A stretch of 64,000 bases of DNA from Paraburkholderia xenovorans LB400 (GCF_000013645.1 NC_007952.1:434001-498000), one strand, 5' to 3'; counted from the first letter of the stretch, positions 44,408-54,052 are shown. Notes: a model not told the origin generated them from the letters alone. Translations and numbers: made by a program.

Positions 44408-45016
44408 TTACGCCGGATCGCCGGTCTCGTGCGGCGCGGCGGGCTCTGCCTTGCCTTTGTGCGACCTGTTCTCTCTGGCTGCCTGGCGGAGTTGGCCGCC
44501 GGTTTGCGCCGCTTCGCCCGCGGTGCGTTGATCGGCCCGGCTACCTTCTTCGGCGCCTGGCTCGCTGCTCTGACCGGCCGGTTCGGCGGTTTCTCCCGTG
44601 AAAGCGGCCAGCACGCGCAAGGTCGCTTCGAGATCGCTGCGCGAGACGTCTTTCAATGCCTGCGCGCGCAGCGTGACCAGTTCTTCTTCCATTTTCGCGG
44701 TGACGGCGCGGCCTTCTTCGGTGAGCACCACGGTTTTTGCACGCCGGTCTTCGGGGTCTTCGTCGCGGCGCATCAGCCCCGCAGCGCACAGTTGATCGAG
44801 CAGCCGCACGAGCGAGGGCCCCTCGATTCCAATGTGATCGGCTAACGTGACCTGGCGCACCGCCGAGCCGAGCCGGCTGGCGGTCAGCAGCGGCGTGGCG
44901 CATGCTTCGGAAACATTGAAGGCGGCCAGCACGCCGTGGCTCGTGCGCCGCCACTTTCGGGCAGCGACGACCAGCGTGCTGCTGACGGTGCGGCGCAAGG
45001 TATCCAGATTCGGCAT
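44408..45016 (-). CDS. MarR-family regulator of the efflux operon
   Basis: A 202-aa winged-helix regulator. The MarR core covers residues about 10-140, with the recognition region VTLADHIGIEGPSLVRLLDQ and the wing RDEDPEDRRAKTVVLTEEGR. Beyond residue about 150 comes a low-complexity Glu/Gly/Ala/Arg tail that is unusual for MarR proteins and may be poorly structured. It is the first gene of the aae operon and most likely represses it until an aromatic ligand binds. Confidence 0.9.
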   Translation of the reverse strand: MPNLDTLRRTVSSTLVVAARKWRRTSHGVLAAFNVSEACATPLLTASRLGSAVRQVTLADHIGIEGPSLVRLLDQLCAAGLMRRDEDPEDRRAKTVVLTEEGRAVTAKMEEELVTLRAQALKDVSRSDLEATLRVLAAFTGETAEPAGQSSEPGAEEGSRADQRTAGEAAQTGGQLRQAARENRSHKGKAEPAAPHETGDPA

Positions 45017-45101
45017 GGCCGCTATTGTATTTGCAAAAACTTCGTTAGCAAACTATTGAATCGAAGTTTTTATCGCGCCGCGCTCATCCATCAAAACGCG
45101 C

Positions 45102-46760
45102 TCACGCTGCGAGCCCAAGCCTCACCGTACGTGCCAGGTCATCGAGCTGAAACGGTTTGCGCAGGATCGTGCAGCGCTTCACCGCCAGTCCGGAAATATC
45201 CACGTCCGCATAGCCGGTTGCGAGGATCACCGGTAGATCCTCGCGCAGTTTGCGCGCCTCCGCGATCACGTCGATCCCGTTCATGCCGGGCATGGCGAAG
45301 TCCACCATCAGCAGGTCCGGTTTGTCGTCCTGCAAACGGTTCAGTCCGGCGCGTCCGTCGGCGGCTTCGGTCACGGTGTAGCCGAGCATTCTTAGCGACT
45401 CGACGAGCATGGCGCGCACCTCGCCGTCGTCTTCGACCACCAGCACGCGTTTTTCGCCGACCGCGTTCGCTTCCGCATTCGACGTCGCTTCGGCTTGCGG
45501 CACCACGCGTTCGCGCAACGGTAGCCAGATCTCGACGGTGGTGCCCACGCCTTCCTCGCTGAAGAGACGCGCGGTGCCGCCGGCCTGCGTCGCGATCCCG
45601 TAGACCTGGCTCAGGCCGAGTCCGGTTCCCTTGCCGATCGGCTTGGTGGTGAAGAACGGATCGAACACGCGCGACACGACTTCGGGCGGCACGCCCGAAC
45701 CGGTATCGGCGACTTCGATCACCACATAGGGGCCGGCTTCGAGCGTCTGATCCGGCGCTTCGCGCTCTTTCACGCGAATCCCGAGCTGGCCGCCGGCCGG
45801 CATGGCGTCGCGCGCGTTGATGGCGAGATTGAGGATGGCCAGTTCGAGCTGATTGGCGTCGGCTTCGGTCCACAGCTCCGCGCCGTCGAACTCGTTGGTG
45901 TAGCGAATGCTCGAACCGAGCGATACCGTGATGATGTCGCGCATGCCTTGCAGCAACGTCACCACGTCGACCGCTTTCAGGTCGAGGTTGCTGTTGCGCG
46001 AGAAAGTGAGCAACTGTCCTGTCAGTTTCGCGCCGCGTTCGGTCGCGCGTTTGACGGTGGCGGCCATGCCGCGAAGGCGCTCGTCGCTGCTCACGCGAGC
46101 GATCAGCTCCGCGTTGACCATGATGACGTTCAGCAGATTGTTGAAGTCGTGCGCGATGCCGCCGGTGAGTTGCCCGAGCGCTTCCATTTTCTGCGATTGC
46201 ACCAGCACGGCCTGCACTTTGGCGCGCTCGTGAATCTCCATCATCAGCCGGTTGTTGGCGGAAGCAAGCTCGTGGGTGCGCTCTGCAATGCGGCTCTCCA
46301 GCGAGTCGTTCAATTGCACCAGCGCATCCTGCGCCTGGATCCGTTCGGCGAGATGGCGGCGCGTCTCGTATTGGCGCGCCCGTGCCCGTAATGACGACGC
46401 CACCGCGCGCCGCAGCGTTTCCGAATTCAGCGGACGTTCGAGTACGACCACGTTGCCGAGCCGCTCGAGCACTTCCAGCCCGCGCTCCGAGCGATGTCCG
46501 ACGCGCGGCGCGGCGAGCAGCGTGAACGGGAAGTCGGACCATGCCGGCTGCTGTTCGAGCCAGTTGAACAGGCGCATTGCATGGTCGCCCGCCAGCGCTT
46601 CTTCGGCAATCAGCGCGGCGCCGGCGCCGGCATCCAGCGCGGTGGTGAGCGCGTCGGCATCGTGGCATGCCACGCACATGCGGTCGTCTTTGCGCAGTAC
46701 TTCTGCGATCACATCGGCGTCGCGGCCAAACGGCGCGAGGATAAGAACGCGTTGTTCCAT
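45102..46760 (-). CDS. hybrid sensor histidine kinase with C-terminal receiver
   Basis: A cytoplasmic kinase of 552 aa without membrane segments. Residues 1-125 look like a degenerate receiver: the strand ending in LIAEEAL lacks the phospho-acceptor aspartate. A coiled coil follows (AERTHELASANNRLMMEIHE), then HisKA with the phospho-histidine in GQLTGGIAHDFNNLL. HATPase_c follows with NLAINARDAMPAGG and FTTKPIGKGTGLGLS. The C-terminal receiver has the aspartate in LLMVDFAMPGMNG. ATG 46760 has GTGAGG upstream and starts four bases after the kaiC-like gene, so the two proteins are likely partners. Confidence 0.9.
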   Translation of the reverse strand: MEQRVLILAPFGRDADVIAEVLRKDDRMCVACHDADALTTALDAGAGAALIAEEALAGDHAMRLFNWLEQQPAWSDFPFTLLAAPRVGHRSERGLEVLERLGNVVVLERPLNSETLRRAVASSLRARARQYETRRHLAERIQAQDALVQLNDSLESRIAERTHELASANNRLMMEIHERAKVQAVLVQSQKMEALGQLTGGIAHDFNNLLNVIMVNAELIARVSSDERLRGMAATVKRATERGAKLTGQLLTFSRNSNLDLKAVDVVTLLQGMRDIITVSLGSSIRYTNEFDGAELWTEADANQLELAILNLAINARDAMPAGGQLGIRVKEREAPDQTLEAGPYVVIEVADTGSGVPPEVVSRVFDPFFTTKPIGKGTGLGLSQVYGIATQAGGTARLFSEEGVGTTVEIWLPLRERVVPQAEATSNAEANAVGEKRVLVVEDDGEVRAMLVESLRMLGYTVTEAADGRAGLNRLQDDKPDLLMVDFAMPGMNGIDVIAEARKLREDLPVILATGYADVDISGLAVKRCTILRKPFQLDDLARTVRLGLAA

Positions 46761-46764
46761 AACC

Positions 46765-48282
46765 TCACTTCCCGGGCGTTTCGATGACGCGGTTCGTCGC
46801 CCCCAGCAGGGCAGTGCTGCCACGATAAGCCGGCAGTCCGGAGAGTACGCCTTCGAAGTCGCGCAGCGCGTCGCCCACCTCAACGCCGTTCACGCCGAGA
46901 CGGAACTGCCGTATCGAGCGTTCGTGGGCGTTGGCCCGGCTCTTCACGGCGGTGATGGCGGTGAGCACTTCGCCGTGGTGTTCGAAATAGCGGAACAGCA
47001 CGACCACGTCGCTCAGATAGCTGATGTCGATATCGTTCTGCACCTCGCCGATAATGCCGTGCTGCCCCAGCACGAGCATCGTGACGATGCCTTGCTGGTT
47101 GAGATAGCCGAGCAGTTCGTGCATTTGCAGCAGCAGATAGCGCTCGCCGGGCATGGCCTGGAGGTAAGCGTTCAGACTGTCGATTGCGACGTACCTGACG
47201 CCCTTCTTTTCGACCGAACGGCGCACGTCGCTCGCGAACTCGCCCGGCGAGATTTCCGCCGGATCGATCTGGCGCAGCGTCAGCAAGCCGCTCTCGACGT
47301 GCGGCGCGAGATATATGCCGAGCGTCGCACAGCGGGTCATCAGGGTGGTGAGGGTTTCGTCGAACACGTAGTAGACACAACGCTCGCCGCGTTCCAGCGC
47401 CGCGATCAGGCACGACACCACCGTGGTGGTCTTGCCCACACCCGAGGGGCCGATCATCAGCGCGTTGGTGCCGGGGATCAGGCCGCCGCCGAGCAGCGCG
47501 TCGAGTCCCGCCGTGCCGGTGCTCACCACCTCGGTGCTGAAGTCCGCGTGATGCTCGGCCGCAACGAGACGCGGATAGACATGGATGCCGCCGGTGTCGA
47601 GCGTGAAGTCGTGGTAGCCCTCGCGGAACTTGATGCCGCGCATCTTGGCGACGCGTGCGCGGCGGCGGTTGCCGCCATAGTCGTGCACGAGGTTGTCGAG
47701 GCTGATCACGCCGTGCGCGATGCTGTGCAGCTGCACGTCGCCGGGGTCGGACGAATTGTCGTCGAGCAGCAGCACGGTGCATTCGCGGGTGGCGAAATAA
47801 CGCTTGAGCGCGAGAATCTGCCGCCGGTAGCGCAGCGGGTTCTGCGACAGCAGCCTCAGTTCGGAGAGGCTGTCGAGCACGATGCGAGCGGGTTTGAGTT
47901 CGTCGACATGCTGGATCACGTTACGCACGGTCTCGCCGAGTTCGACTTCGGCCGGGTGCAGCACGGTCTGCTCGTATTGCGGGTCGAGGCCTTCGTCGGA
48001 AAGCAGTTCCAGAATCGTGAACCGGCTGATGTCCCAGCCATGACTTTCGGCCACCGCGATCAACTCCGGGCGGGTTTCGGACAGCGTGATATACAAGCCG
48101 CCCTGGCCTTCTTCGACACCCTTGAGTAAGAACTGCAAGGCCAGGGTAGTTTTACCTGTACCGGGCGCTCCTTCCACGAGGTACATGCGGTGCGGTGTGA
48201 GACCGCCTCCCAGGATGTCGTCGATTCCATCGATTCCTGAGGACAGGCGGGCCGGTGTGTCGGCGTCGTGTCGGTTTGACAT
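46765..48282 (-). CDS. KaiC-like double RecA-fold ATPase
   Basis: A 505-aa protein with two KaiC domains. The first Walker A is EGAPGTGKTTLAL at residues 37-49, the second is GPSGVGKTTTVV at 278-289. The C-terminal region aligns by eye with cyanobacterial KaiC (SYLSDVVVLFRYFEHHGEVL versus STITDTIILLQYVEIRGEMS). In that alignment S431 of KaiC is kept as S421, while T432 is Y422 and T426 is N416. No kaiA or kaiB is present. It is the first gene of a two-gene operon with a hybrid kinase, which suggests signalling or stress timing rather than a full clock. Confidence 0.88.
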   Translation of the reverse strand: MSNRHDADTPARLSSGIDGIDDILGGGLTPHRMYLVEGAPGTGKTTLALQFLLKGVEEGQGGLYITLSETRPELIAVAESHGWDISRFTILELLSDEGLDPQYEQTVLHPAEVELGETVRNVIQHVDELKPARIVLDSLSELRLLSQNPLRYRRQILALKRYFATRECTVLLLDDNSSDPGDVQLHSIAHGVISLDNLVHDYGGNRRRARVAKMRGIKFREGYHDFTLDTGGIHVYPRLVAAEHHADFSTEVVSTGTAGLDALLGGGLIPGTNALMIGPSGVGKTTTVVSCLIAALERGERCVYYVFDETLTTLMTRCATLGIYLAPHVESGLLTLRQIDPAEISPGEFASDVRRSVEKKGVRYVAIDSLNAYLQAMPGERYLLLQMHELLGYLNQQGIVTMLVLGQHGIIGEVQNDIDISYLSDVVVLFRYFEHHGEVLTAITAVKSRANAHERSIRQFRLGVNGVEVGDALRDFEGVLSGLPAYRGSTALLGATNRVIETPGK

Positions 48283-48379
48283 GGCGTGATGTCGCGTGGC
48301 GTTTTGGCGTCAGTGAGAGGCTGAGGATGTGTCAGCCGGTACGCCGAGCACGCAATTTGTGTGCCCATTAGCGCTGGCG

Positions 48380-49282
48380 TTACAGGGCCGCGCGCGCCGT
48401 CACGAGCTGGATAAAGCGCGTGGCCGCGCTGTTGTGCAACGCCGTGGGATAGGCGAGGTGCAGCGGCGCGCTCAGTTTCGAGGGATTCGCAAGCGTGCAA
48501 TACACCGTGCCCACCTGGTCATAACGCTGCATGGAGGCGGGCACCAGCGTCACGCCGAGACCCGCCGCAACCAGGTTGATGCCCGACACCATGCGCGGCA
48601 CTTCCCGTGCGATTCGCGGGACGAAGCCGGCCTGGCGGCACGCCGCGAGGATATCGGCATACATGCCGGGCGCGCCCGGGCGGCGGACCAGAATGAAGTC
48701 TTCGTGCGCCAGCGCCTTGAGCGGCACCTGTGGCCGCTTTCTGCCCTTGAGCAAGGGATGGCCGACCGGCAACACCACGACCATCGGCTCGTCGAGCAGC
48801 AACTCGAAGGCCACGCCTTCGCGCGCTTCGACCGGCTTGCGTAGAAACGCCGCCTGAATCTGACCGGCGGCCAGGCGCTCGATGATCTCCGCCGCATTCA
48901 GCTCGGCAAGCTCCACGGCAACCTCGGGACACACCGCGCGAAACGCGCGGATCGCTTCGGTCGTGAACGGGTGAAACGCAGCGGAGCTCGTCAGCCCGAT
49001 CGAAACCGTGCCGAGTTCGCCGCGCGCAATTCGGCTCGCCTTCTCCACCGACTGCTGCAGGTCCTGCAGCAAGCGTTGCGCGTCTTCCGCAAAGGCCTGC
49101 CCGGCCGGCGTCAGGGTGACGCCGCGGGGCATGCGCACGAAGAGTTCGAAGCCGATCTCTTCTTCCAGCGCTCGAATCTGCTGCGAAAGCGGCGGCTGTT
49201 GCATGGCGAGCCTTTCAGCCGCCCGCGTGAACTGGCCTTCTTCGGCCACCGCCAGAAAGTAACGCAGATGCCGCAGCTCCAT
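48380..49282 (-). CDS. LysR-family regulator, divergent from the porin operon
   Basis: A 300-aa LysR regulator: MELRHLRYFLAVAEEGQFTR opens the N-terminal winged helix, with ERLAMQQPPLSQQIRALEEE as the recognition part. A two-lobed co-inducer domain follows from residue about 90. The start at 49282 faces the porin gene (start 49449) across 166 bp that include the A/T-rich palindromic stretch ATATTCAATAGATAT near 49328. By position it likely activates the porin-hydrolase-transporter operon when its substrate is present. Confidence 0.92.
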   Translation of the reverse strand: MELRHLRYFLAVAEEGQFTRAAERLAMQQPPLSQQIRALEEEIGFELFVRMPRGVTLTPAGQAFAEDAQRLLQDLQQSVEKASRIARGELGTVSIGLTSSAAFHPFTTEAIRAFRAVCPEVAVELAELNAAEIIERLAAGQIQAAFLRKPVEAREGVAFELLLDEPMVVVLPVGHPLLKGRKRPQVPLKALAHEDFILVRRPGAPGMYADILAACRQAGFVPRIAREVPRMVSGINLVAAGLGVTLVPASMQRYDQVGTVYCTLANPSKLSAPLHLAYPTALHNSAATRFIQLVTARAAL

Positions 49283-49448
49283 GATGTTTCGTCTCCCGGA
49301 CAGCGTGCGAAGGTTGGTTCGCCGCCATATTCAATAGATATGGGTGGTGCGTAAAACAGGTATTTTACATTTACCACGCCCGATCCTACGATCTCGTCCA
49401 TCGCATGGAATGAACGCGAAATACAACAAGATCCGACAGGAGACGTCA

Positions 49449-50501
49449 GTGAAAAAACAATATGCGGTGGCCGCTTTGGCCGTGGTGAGTTGCGCGGGTG
49501 CGCATGCTCAGGCATCGGTCACGTTATACGGTGTGATCGACACCAACCTCGAATTTCTCAACCATGCGGGCGCCAGCGGCGGCTCGCTGGTTCGCGAGAA
49601 TTCCGGCGGCCTGAGCAACTCGCGCTTCGGCTTTCGCGGCGCCGAAGATCTCGGCGGCGGCAATAAAGCGTTCTTCATTCTCGAAGCGGGCTTCAACGGC
49701 AACGACGGCACCAATGCGAGTGCCGGCGTGCTGTTCAATCGCACGGCGGCGGTGGGGCTTTCCAACGCGTACGGTGCGCTGTCGGCGGGCTTGCAGTACA
49801 CGGCGATGTACGACACGCTGATCAAATACGACCCGATGGTGTTCGGCCAGCAATACACGTGGATGCCGACCACCGGTTCCGTGGATGGCTTTTCGTTCAA
49901 GGCGCGCGTGAACAACTCGGTGAAGTACGTGGGCCGCTTCGGCGGTTTGACGGCGACGGCGGATTACAGCTTCGGTGGCTCGGCGGATTCGTTCCAGAGC
50001 AGCGCCGCGTACGGCGGCGCGCTCGACTACGATACCGGCAGCTTCGCCGCGGCCGTGGCCTACGACTACCGCAACGGCGCGATCAACTCGACCGGCATGT
50101 GGACCAAATCGCGCAACTGGAGCGCCTCGGCGCGCGAGCAGCTCGGCAACGTCACGCTCATGGGCGGCTATGAGCACTATTTGTACGACCCGACCAAGGG
50201 CAAGTCGGTGTCGTCGGCGTTGTGGTTCGGCGGTGTGCGTTATCTGATCGCGCCGGATTTCCGCGTGACGGCGGCCGCGTACTACCAGAGCAACAAGGCG
50301 GACAACGTATCGAACTCGTTGATGGGCGTGCTGGGAGCGGACTATATTCTGTCGAAGCGGACCGATGTGTACGCAACCGTCGCGTATGCGGCGGCCACGC
50401 ACTACGCCAACGACGAATACACGCCCGTCGGTTTGACGAGCGATACCGCGTTCGGTCCGAACCAGACCGGCGTGACGCTCGGTATCCGGCATCGGTTCTG
50501 A
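49449..50501 (+). CDS. Gram-negative general porin (Burkholderia type)
   Basis: A 350-aa outer-membrane beta-barrel with a signal peptide (KKQYAVAALAVVSCAGAHA), then the mature start QASVTLYGVIDTNLEF that is characteristic of this porin family. RFGFRGAEDLGGGNKAFFIL is the conserved early strand and the protein ends in phenylalanine (GIRHRF), as required for BAM recognition. It starts at GTG 49449 behind AGGAGA; the frame is open upstream but without a signal peptide start. It is the entry pore of the operon that follows. Confidence 0.93.
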   Translation: MKKQYAVAALAVVSCAGAHAQASVTLYGVIDTNLEFLNHAGASGGSLVRENSGGLSNSRFGFRGAEDLGGGNKAFFILEAGFNGNDGTNASAGVLFNRTAAVGLSNAYGALSAGLQYTAMYDTLIKYDPMVFGQQYTWMPTTGSVDGFSFKARVNNSVKYVGRFGGLTATADYSFGGSADSFQSSAAYGGALDYDTGSFAAAVAYDYRNGAINSTGMWTKSRNWSASAREQLGNVTLMGGYEHYLYDPTKGKSVSSALWFGGVRYLIAPDFRVTAAAYYQSNKADNVSNSLMGVLGADYILSKRTDVYATVAYAAATHYANDEYTPVGLTSDTAFGPNQTGVTLGIRHRF

Positions 50502-50587
50502 GCATTCGGGTTCATTCGGGTTCTTCAACGACGGATTTGACGATGCGCCGCGTTCAGCACAGTACACGGTGATCAGGAGCAAGCTGC

Positions 50588-51664
50588 ATGACTTTCAACC
50601 TTTCGCGACGTCTCGCCGTGCTGTGCGCCGCAACTGGCGCTGCACTGCTCATGACGCTCGCGCAACCCGCGTTCGCCGTCCACGCTTACGAGCCGCATCT
50701 GAAGCCGGTGGCGACGGTTTCGGATACGCGCTTCACGCTCGACACGCCGCAAGGGCACGCCGAGTTTCCGCTGTATCTGTCGAAGGACTGGAGCGTCGCG
50801 CAGCCGCAGGTGACGCGTGCGGTGATCGTGATTCACGGCAAACTGCGCAATGCGGACGTGTACTTTCGCACCGCGCAAAAGGCTCGCGACGCGGCCCACG
50901 CGGACCCCGACGCCACGTTGTTGATCGCGCCGCAGTTCCTCGCGACGCTCGACACGCGCGTGCACGACGAACCCGCCGATCTGCTGCGCTGGAGCGGCGA
51001 CGCGTGGATGGGCGGCGACGCGGCGCAGGCGCCGTTGCCGATCAGTTCATACGAAGTGCTGGACGCGATCGTCGCGCGTCTTGCCGATCGCAAGCTGTTT
51101 CCGAATCTCCGGCACGTCGTGTTCGCCGGGCATTCGGGCGGTGGGCAAGTCGTGCAGCGCTACGCGGTGGCGGGGCGCAACATTGCCGCGCTGACCGACG
51201 AGGGCATCGACGTGCGTTACGTGGTGGCAAGTCCGTCCACCTATGCGTATTTCGATGCGCAACGGCCCAACGCGCAGGGCGTTGCAGCGCCGTTCGATGC
51301 CGCGCAATGTCCCGACTTCAATCAATGGAAATACGGCATGGACAACCGGCCGCCTTATCTCGGCGACCGCACGCCCGCGCAACTGGAGGCGACCTATGCG
51401 GCACGCCGGATCGACTACCTCGTGGGCGGCGCGGACGACGATCCGCAACAGAACGCGCTCGACAAAACCTGCGCGGCCGAAGCGCAAGGGCCGCAACGCG
51501 TCGCGCGTGCCGAGGCGTACTACCGGTATATCCAGTCGCGTCATCCGCACGGTCTGAAGCAGCGCTTTCATATCGTGCCGGGCGTGGGGCACAACGGCTC
51601 GCGCATGTTGACGTCGGTATGCGCGCTGGCGGCGATGTTCGACACTCAGGGATGCGAACAATGA
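50588..51664 (+). CDS. exported alpha/beta hydrolase, paralog of 53039-54052
   Basis: A 358-aa alpha/beta hydrolase with a clear signal peptide (AALLMTLAQPAFA), so probably periplasmic. The core shows the strand-turn RAVIVIHGKLRNADVYF, the nucleophile elbow VVFAGHSGGGQVVQRYAV and the late GVGHNGSRM segment with the catalytic histidine. Identical layouts occur in the cytosolic-looking paralog two genes downstream. The substrate is unknown; an ester or lactone hydrolysed before uptake is plausible. It ends overlapping the MFS transporter start (ATGA). Confidence 0.85.
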   Translation: MTFNLSRRLAVLCAATGAALLMTLAQPAFAVHAYEPHLKPVATVSDTRFTLDTPQGHAEFPLYLSKDWSVAQPQVTRAVIVIHGKLRNADVYFRTAQKARDAAHADPDATLLIAPQFLATLDTRVHDEPADLLRWSGDAWMGGDAAQAPLPISSYEVLDAIVARLADRKLFPNLRHVVFAGHSGGGQVVQRYAVAGRNIAALTDEGIDVRYVVASPSTYAYFDAQRPNAQGVAAPFDAAQCPDFNQWKYGMDNRPPYLGDRTPAQLEATYAARRIDYLVGGADDDPQQNALDKTCAAEAQGPQRVARAEAYYRYIQSRHPHGLKQRFHIVPGVGHNGSRMLTSVCALAAMFDTQGCEQ

Positions 51665-53019
51665 GCGAGGCAATCTTGAATCAGCGTGATGGCGCAGCGT
51701 CGGGCGCCGATGCGTCGAACACATTGAGTCCGGCAATGGTACGGCGCGCGATCTTCGCCTCCGTGCTCGGCAATGGACTCGAGTGGTTCGACTTTCTGAT
51801 CTATGGCTACTTCGCGAAGATCATCGCGCAAGTGTTCTTTCCAGGCGGCGGCGGTTTCGTGTCGATCATGCTGACGCTCGCCACGTTCGCGGTGGGTTTC
51901 ATCGTACGGCCGATCGGCGGCATTCTGCTGGGCATCTACGCGGACCGGGCAGGGCGCCGCAAGGCGCTCTCGCTGCTGATCATTTCAATGGCGGCCAGCA
52001 CGCTGTTGATGGGCCTCACGCCGGGTTATGCGAGCATCGGCATCGCGGCGCCGTTACTGGTGGTGCTCGCGCGCCTGCTGCAAGGACTCTCCGTGGGCGG
52101 ACAGTTCGCGACCGCCTCGGCGATGCTGGTCGAGTATGCGCCGCCGCACAAGAAGATGTTCTATGGCAGTTTCAACATGTCGGCGCAGGCGTTCGCGTTG
52201 CTGTTGTCGTCCGGGGTCGGCTATCTGCTGACCACGCAGCTCACGCATGAGCAACTGGTGGCGTGGGGCTGGCGTCTGCCGTTTCTGTTCGGCGCGTTGG
52301 CGGGGCCGTTCGGCTTCTATATCCGGCATCGCGTGGCCGAGTCGCCGGAGTTCGAACGCCTGCTCGATCACAAGGACAAGCCGCCGCGCGTGACGATCCG
52401 CCAGTTCTTCCGCGATAACGGCGATGCGGCGATCTGCGCGATGGGCGTGATCATAATCGGCGCGGCGACCAATTATGTGTGGCACTCATATCTGTCGGTC
52501 TATGTCGAACGGCAATTGCATCTGCCGCTTTCCACTGCGTTGCTCGGCGCATTCGTGTCAGGCGTGCTCAATCTGTTTCTGTTTCCGCTGTCGGGCAAGC
52601 TTGCCGATCGTTACGGCGCGTACAAACTGTTCTATCCGATCGTGATCGCGTGGATGGTCTGCGTGTACCCGCTCTATCACTTCGTCGTGACGAATCCGAC
52701 GCCGGGGCATCTGTTCATCGCGCAGATGATCGCGACCGTGTTCCTCGCCGCAATGTCCGGTGCGCATCCCGGCATGCTCGCAACCTTGTTCCCGGTGCGC
52801 AGCCGCTCGGCGGGCGTGGCGCTGTCGTACAACATTGCGGTGACGCTGTTCGGCGGCATGGCGCCGCTCACCATTACCGGCTTGACCCGCGTGACCGGCA
52901 GCAGCCTCACGCCCGCGTTTTACCTGATTTTTGCCGGCTTCGTGTCGCTCGCGATGGTGTACTTCACGCGCGCCGGACGCATCTCGGGCGGCGCGGCGGC
53001 GAGGCCCGCCACTCATTGA
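51661..53019 (+). CDS. MFS transporter, metabolite:H+ symporter (MHS) type
   Basis: A 452-aa inner-membrane carrier with about 12 hydrophobic helices. The opening ASVLGNGLEWFDFLIYGYFA and the loop GIYADRAGRRKALSLLIISM are hallmarks of the citrate/alpha-ketoglutarate/shikimate symporter group. RLLQGLSVGGQFATASAMLV is the typical fourth-helix motif. It would import the acid released by the periplasmic hydrolase. ATG 51661 overlaps the previous stop. The cytosolic hydrolase begins 19 bp after it. Confidence 0.92.
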   Translation: MSEAILNQRDGAASGADASNTLSPAMVRRAIFASVLGNGLEWFDFLIYGYFAKIIAQVFFPGGGGFVSIMLTLATFAVGFIVRPIGGILLGIYADRAGRRKALSLLIISMAASTLLMGLTPGYASIGIAAPLLVVLARLLQGLSVGGQFATASAMLVEYAPPHKKMFYGSFNMSAQAFALLLSSGVGYLLTTQLTHEQLVAWGWRLPFLFGALAGPFGFYIRHRVAESPEFERLLDHKDKPPRVTIRQFFRDNGDAAICAMGVIIIGAATNYVWHSYLSVYVERQLHLPLSTALLGAFVSGVLNLFLFPLSGKLADRYGAYKLFYPIVIAWMVCVYPLYHFVVTNPTPGHLFIAQMIATVFLAAMSGAHPGMLATLFPVRSRSAGVALSYNIAVTLFGGMAPLTITGLTRVTGSSLTPAFYLIFAGFVSLAMVYFTRAGRISGGAAARPATH

Positions 53020-53038
53020 TCAACCACGAGCGTATTGC

Positions 53039-54052
53039 ATGACCCAGCCTTTGATCACAGACGACGAACGCGCGCCGAATGAACGCCCGGTTGCGGTCGT
53101 CGCGAGCCGGCATCTGAGCGTTACGACGCGAGCCGGCAGCGGCACGGTGCCCGTATTTGCGAACGGCGACTGGCTAGCGCCGACGCGTGAAGTCCGCCGC
53201 GCCGTGATTCTGATTCACGGCCGACTGCGCAACGGCGATACCTATTACGATCTCGCCGAGCGGTCGTGCGCGCTCGCGGGCGGCAGCGCGGCCGATACGC
53301 TGCTGATCGTGCCGCAGTTTCTCGCGACCGCGGACGTCGAGGCGCATGAGCTGCCGCCGTCCACGTTGCATTGGGACTGGACGAGCTGGATGGGCGGCGA
53401 AAACGCCGAAGGTCCCGCGCCGATCAGTTCGTTCGAGGTGCTCGACGCGATTTTGCTCACGCTCGCTTCGCGTGAGCAGTTCGCGTCGCTTGCCGAGGTG
53501 GTGATCGCCGGGCACTCCGGCGGCGGCCAGGTCGTGCAGCGCTATGCGGTGGTGGCGCACAGCGAGGCGCCGCTTACGGCGCGTGGTGTTGCGGTGCGCT
53601 ATGTGGTCGCGAATCCTTCGTCGTATGTGTACTTCGATGCGATGCGGCCCGTCGCGTCCGGCGAGTTCGCGGCGTTCGATCGGGCGATGTGTCCGTCGTT
53701 CAATCGCTGGAAGTATGGGCTCGAGGATTTGCCGGCTTACGCGAGCGACCCGGATAGCGCGGCTTGCGCTGCGGCGCTCGAAGCGCGCTATGTGCAGCGT
53801 GACGTTACGGTGCTGCTCGGCGGTGAAGATTGCGATCCGCTGCATCCCGCGCTCGACCGTTCTTGTGCCGCGCAAAGCCAGGGGAGTCACCGGCTCGGGC
53901 GCGGACTGGCCTATGCGCGCTATATGGCGGCGCGGCATCCAGAAGGATTGCCGACGCACCGGACGTTTGTGGTCGATGGGGTGGGGCATGATGCCAAGGG
54001 GATTTTCTCGTCGGCTTATGGGTTGGCTGCCTTGTTCGGCGCCGGCCTGTGA
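53039..54052 (+). CDS. alpha/beta hydrolase, cytosolic paralog
   Basis: A 337-aa hydrolase clearly homologous to the product of 50588-51664. It shares RAVILIHGRLRNGDTYYDLA, VVIAGHSGGGQVVQRYAVV, RYVVANPSSYVYFDA and a GVGHDAKGIFSSAYGLAALF ending. It lacks a signal peptide, so it should act in the cytoplasm. The catalytic serine lies in GHSGGG, and the catalytic histidine is in GVGHD. Placed directly after the transporter, it may finish hydrolysis of an oligomeric or diester substrate imported after the first cut outside. Confidence 0.85.
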   Translation: MTQPLITDDERAPNERPVAVVASRHLSVTTRAGSGTVPVFANGDWLAPTREVRRAVILIHGRLRNGDTYYDLAERSCALAGGSAADTLLIVPQFLATADVEAHELPPSTLHWDWTSWMGGENAEGPAPISSFEVLDAILLTLASREQFASLAEVVIAGHSGGGQVVQRYAVVAHSEAPLTARGVAVRYVVANPSSYVYFDAMRPVASGEFAAFDRAMCPSFNRWKYGLEDLPAYASDPDSAACAAALEARYVQRDVTVLLGGEDCDPLHPALDRSCAAQSQGSHRLGRGLAYARYMAARHPEGLPTHRTFVVDGVGHDAKGIFSSAYGLAALFGAGL

